Shown: in pieces, positions 62,901-64,000 of the stretch
Layout: every line of letters begins with the position of its first letter
How positions within the stretch are numbered: the first letter of the stretch is position 1
NCBI RefSeq assembly: GCF_021155765.1
Contig: NC_060116.1
Location: forward strand, 11,408,001-11,472,000
Direction of reading: 5' to 3'
Length of the DNA stretch: 64,000 bases
DNA from: Diprion similis
Taxonomy: Eukaryota > Arthropoda > Insecta > Hymenoptera > Diprionidae
Made by a program: the position numbers and the translations under genes
Notes under the pieces: model-generated
The model's input: only the letters and a program-made list of their open reading frames with translations
Told to the model about the DNA's origin: nothing
Databases searched by the model: none

Positions 62901-64000
62901 CTGAGATCAGCAGCTTTGTAAACGGCACCCATAGCTGCAGCTTCATCAGTATTGATGTTTTTAGATAATTCAAGCTTTACGAATTCCGTTAATTTTTCTT
63001 GTACCTTAGGCACACGAGTACCAGCTCCCACCAAAACAATTTGTGAGATAATATCCATAGTTAACGCTGTAATTAAATGGATTAATATATATTGTGAGAA
63101 ATTTAAAAATGTTGGGATTAGTTCAGAAAATATTTGCACAAAAGCAGACCTGAAGTCTCTAATGCGGTTTCGATTGGCCTTGCAACACGTTCAAACAAAT
63201 CTGCGCACAGTTCTTCTAATTTTTCTCGAGTGACTTGAACACGGAAATCTTTTTCATCGAGCAATCCTTCAATTTGTGCATAATGATCAGCATTTGCACT
63301 CAAAACGTTTTTCACACGTCCGGCTTCTTTGAAAAGCTTAGCCATAGCACGTGGACTATCAAAAACAGAATTTGGCGTCTTTTTCATGGCATCAAACTCC
63401 TTAGCCAAATAATTCTGAAGCCGAATTTGCATCTCAAGGCCTCCAAGTGTTCGATCATATCCAACACCTAGAATGCTAACCTGAGGATTGGTTTCAACGT
63501 AACCTTTTTCTTTTGTCTTCACATTTTGATATCCAACAACAGTGGCCGTCGTACTACTGGCCCCCATATCAAAAAACATAATGTACTGAGAAGTCTCGTT
63601 GATTTCTTTTCTTCGAAAGATTCCATAATTCAAAGCTACAGCTGTATAATCATTTATGAGCTGTAGAACCTTTAAACCAGCAAGATCAGCTGCTTGAAGC
63701 AGTGCTTTTCTTTCAGCCTGATTGAAAAATCCAGGCACTGTAATTACGGCCTCATTTATTTTTTGACCAGCAGATGTTTCGGCAAATTCTTTTCCTTTGT
63801 ACAAGAATTGAGCGAGTAATTCTTCAGGTGTATAAAACGTCTCTTCATCGTGCTTAAAAATAATCGTTCCACGTTCTTCATCGGCAAGAATCTCATAATA
63901 AGGAAATCTTGTTTGATATAATTTAACCAATGGATGATCGATCGATTTTCCCAAAAGATCCAAGATGTAGGAATAGCTGTTTTTCGGAAATCGTACAGCG
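59903..64000 (-). CDS. HYOU1: Hypoxia up-regulated protein 1 (GRP170) homologue, 5' partial
   Basis: Seven exons are in the window: 63150-64000 (continues beyond the right edge), 62804-63066, 62421-62554, 62055-62293, 60968-61256, 60475-60904 and 59903-60388, giving 896 visible residues. This is an HSP110/GRP170-class chaperone of the ER lumen, an exchange factor for BiP and a holdase. Family signatures in order are [45 protein letters not shown], the phosphate-binding [40 protein letters not shown], the adenosine motif [27 protein letters not shown], and the substrate-domain strands [12 protein letters not shown] and [10 protein letters not shown] long charged linker (exon 60968-61256) is the acidic loop typical of GRP170, followed by the alpha-helical C-domain and an acidic tail. 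The protein ends HQEL, a KDEL-type retention signal. The intron after 62804 appears to use a GC donor (AG|GCAAGT). Signal peptide and first exons are not visible. Confidence 0.95.

Overview
The window looks like nuclear DNA of an insect. Introns are small and AT-rich with GT-AG borders, the genes encode metazoan proteins (YLPM1, a DIABLO/Smac-like protein, HYOU1/GRP170), core promoter and poly(A) signals are eukaryotic, and MITE-like inverted-repeat elements sit in introns. Hymenoptera is my best guess, from gene style only; I could not test it.

Bases 1-22966 are one head-to-tail satellite array with a 304-bp unit. It holds 74 complete monomers (233-22728) without a single length change, a partial copy on the left (the array runs out of the window) and a decaying copy on the right. 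Sequence variants define higher-order repeats: a 608-bp dimer (2057-6312), a 1216-bp tetramer (9961-13608) and a second kind of dimer (17561-18776). Two much older relatives lie beyond the edge (22967-23165 and about 23574-23850). From 23.9 to 28.2 kb I see no supportable gene.

Bases 28.28-36.25 kb hold a + strand gene: a TATA promoter and noncoding exon near 28.3 kb, then six coding exons (30727-33864) for a secreted 314-residue protein I do not recognise. Four more in-frame exons (35403-36250) encode a His/Gly-rich segment and one hydrophobic helix. They may be a separate gene with an unseen start, or an alternative 3' end of the first gene, because an internal donor in exon 6 has the matching phase.

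Bases 37.9-53.7 kb on the - strand are a YLPM1/ZAP3 homologue whose reconstructed model is phase-consistent across 14 exons (2381 aa). It has one 5.2-kb repeat-rich exon and a C-terminal P-loop kinase-like domain. Its introns carry several foldback elements, one about 1.15 kb long.

Bases 57.0-58.5 kb on the + strand are a DIABLO/Smac-like gene. From 59.9 kb to the right end, on the - strand, are the last seven exons of HYOU1/GRP170, the ER-lumen HSP110-class chaperone, ending in a KDEL-like HQEL; its first exons lie beyond the window. YLPM1 and DIABLO diverge from the 53.7-57.0 kb intergenic region, while DIABLO and HYOU1 converge. I see no functional link between the neighbours.
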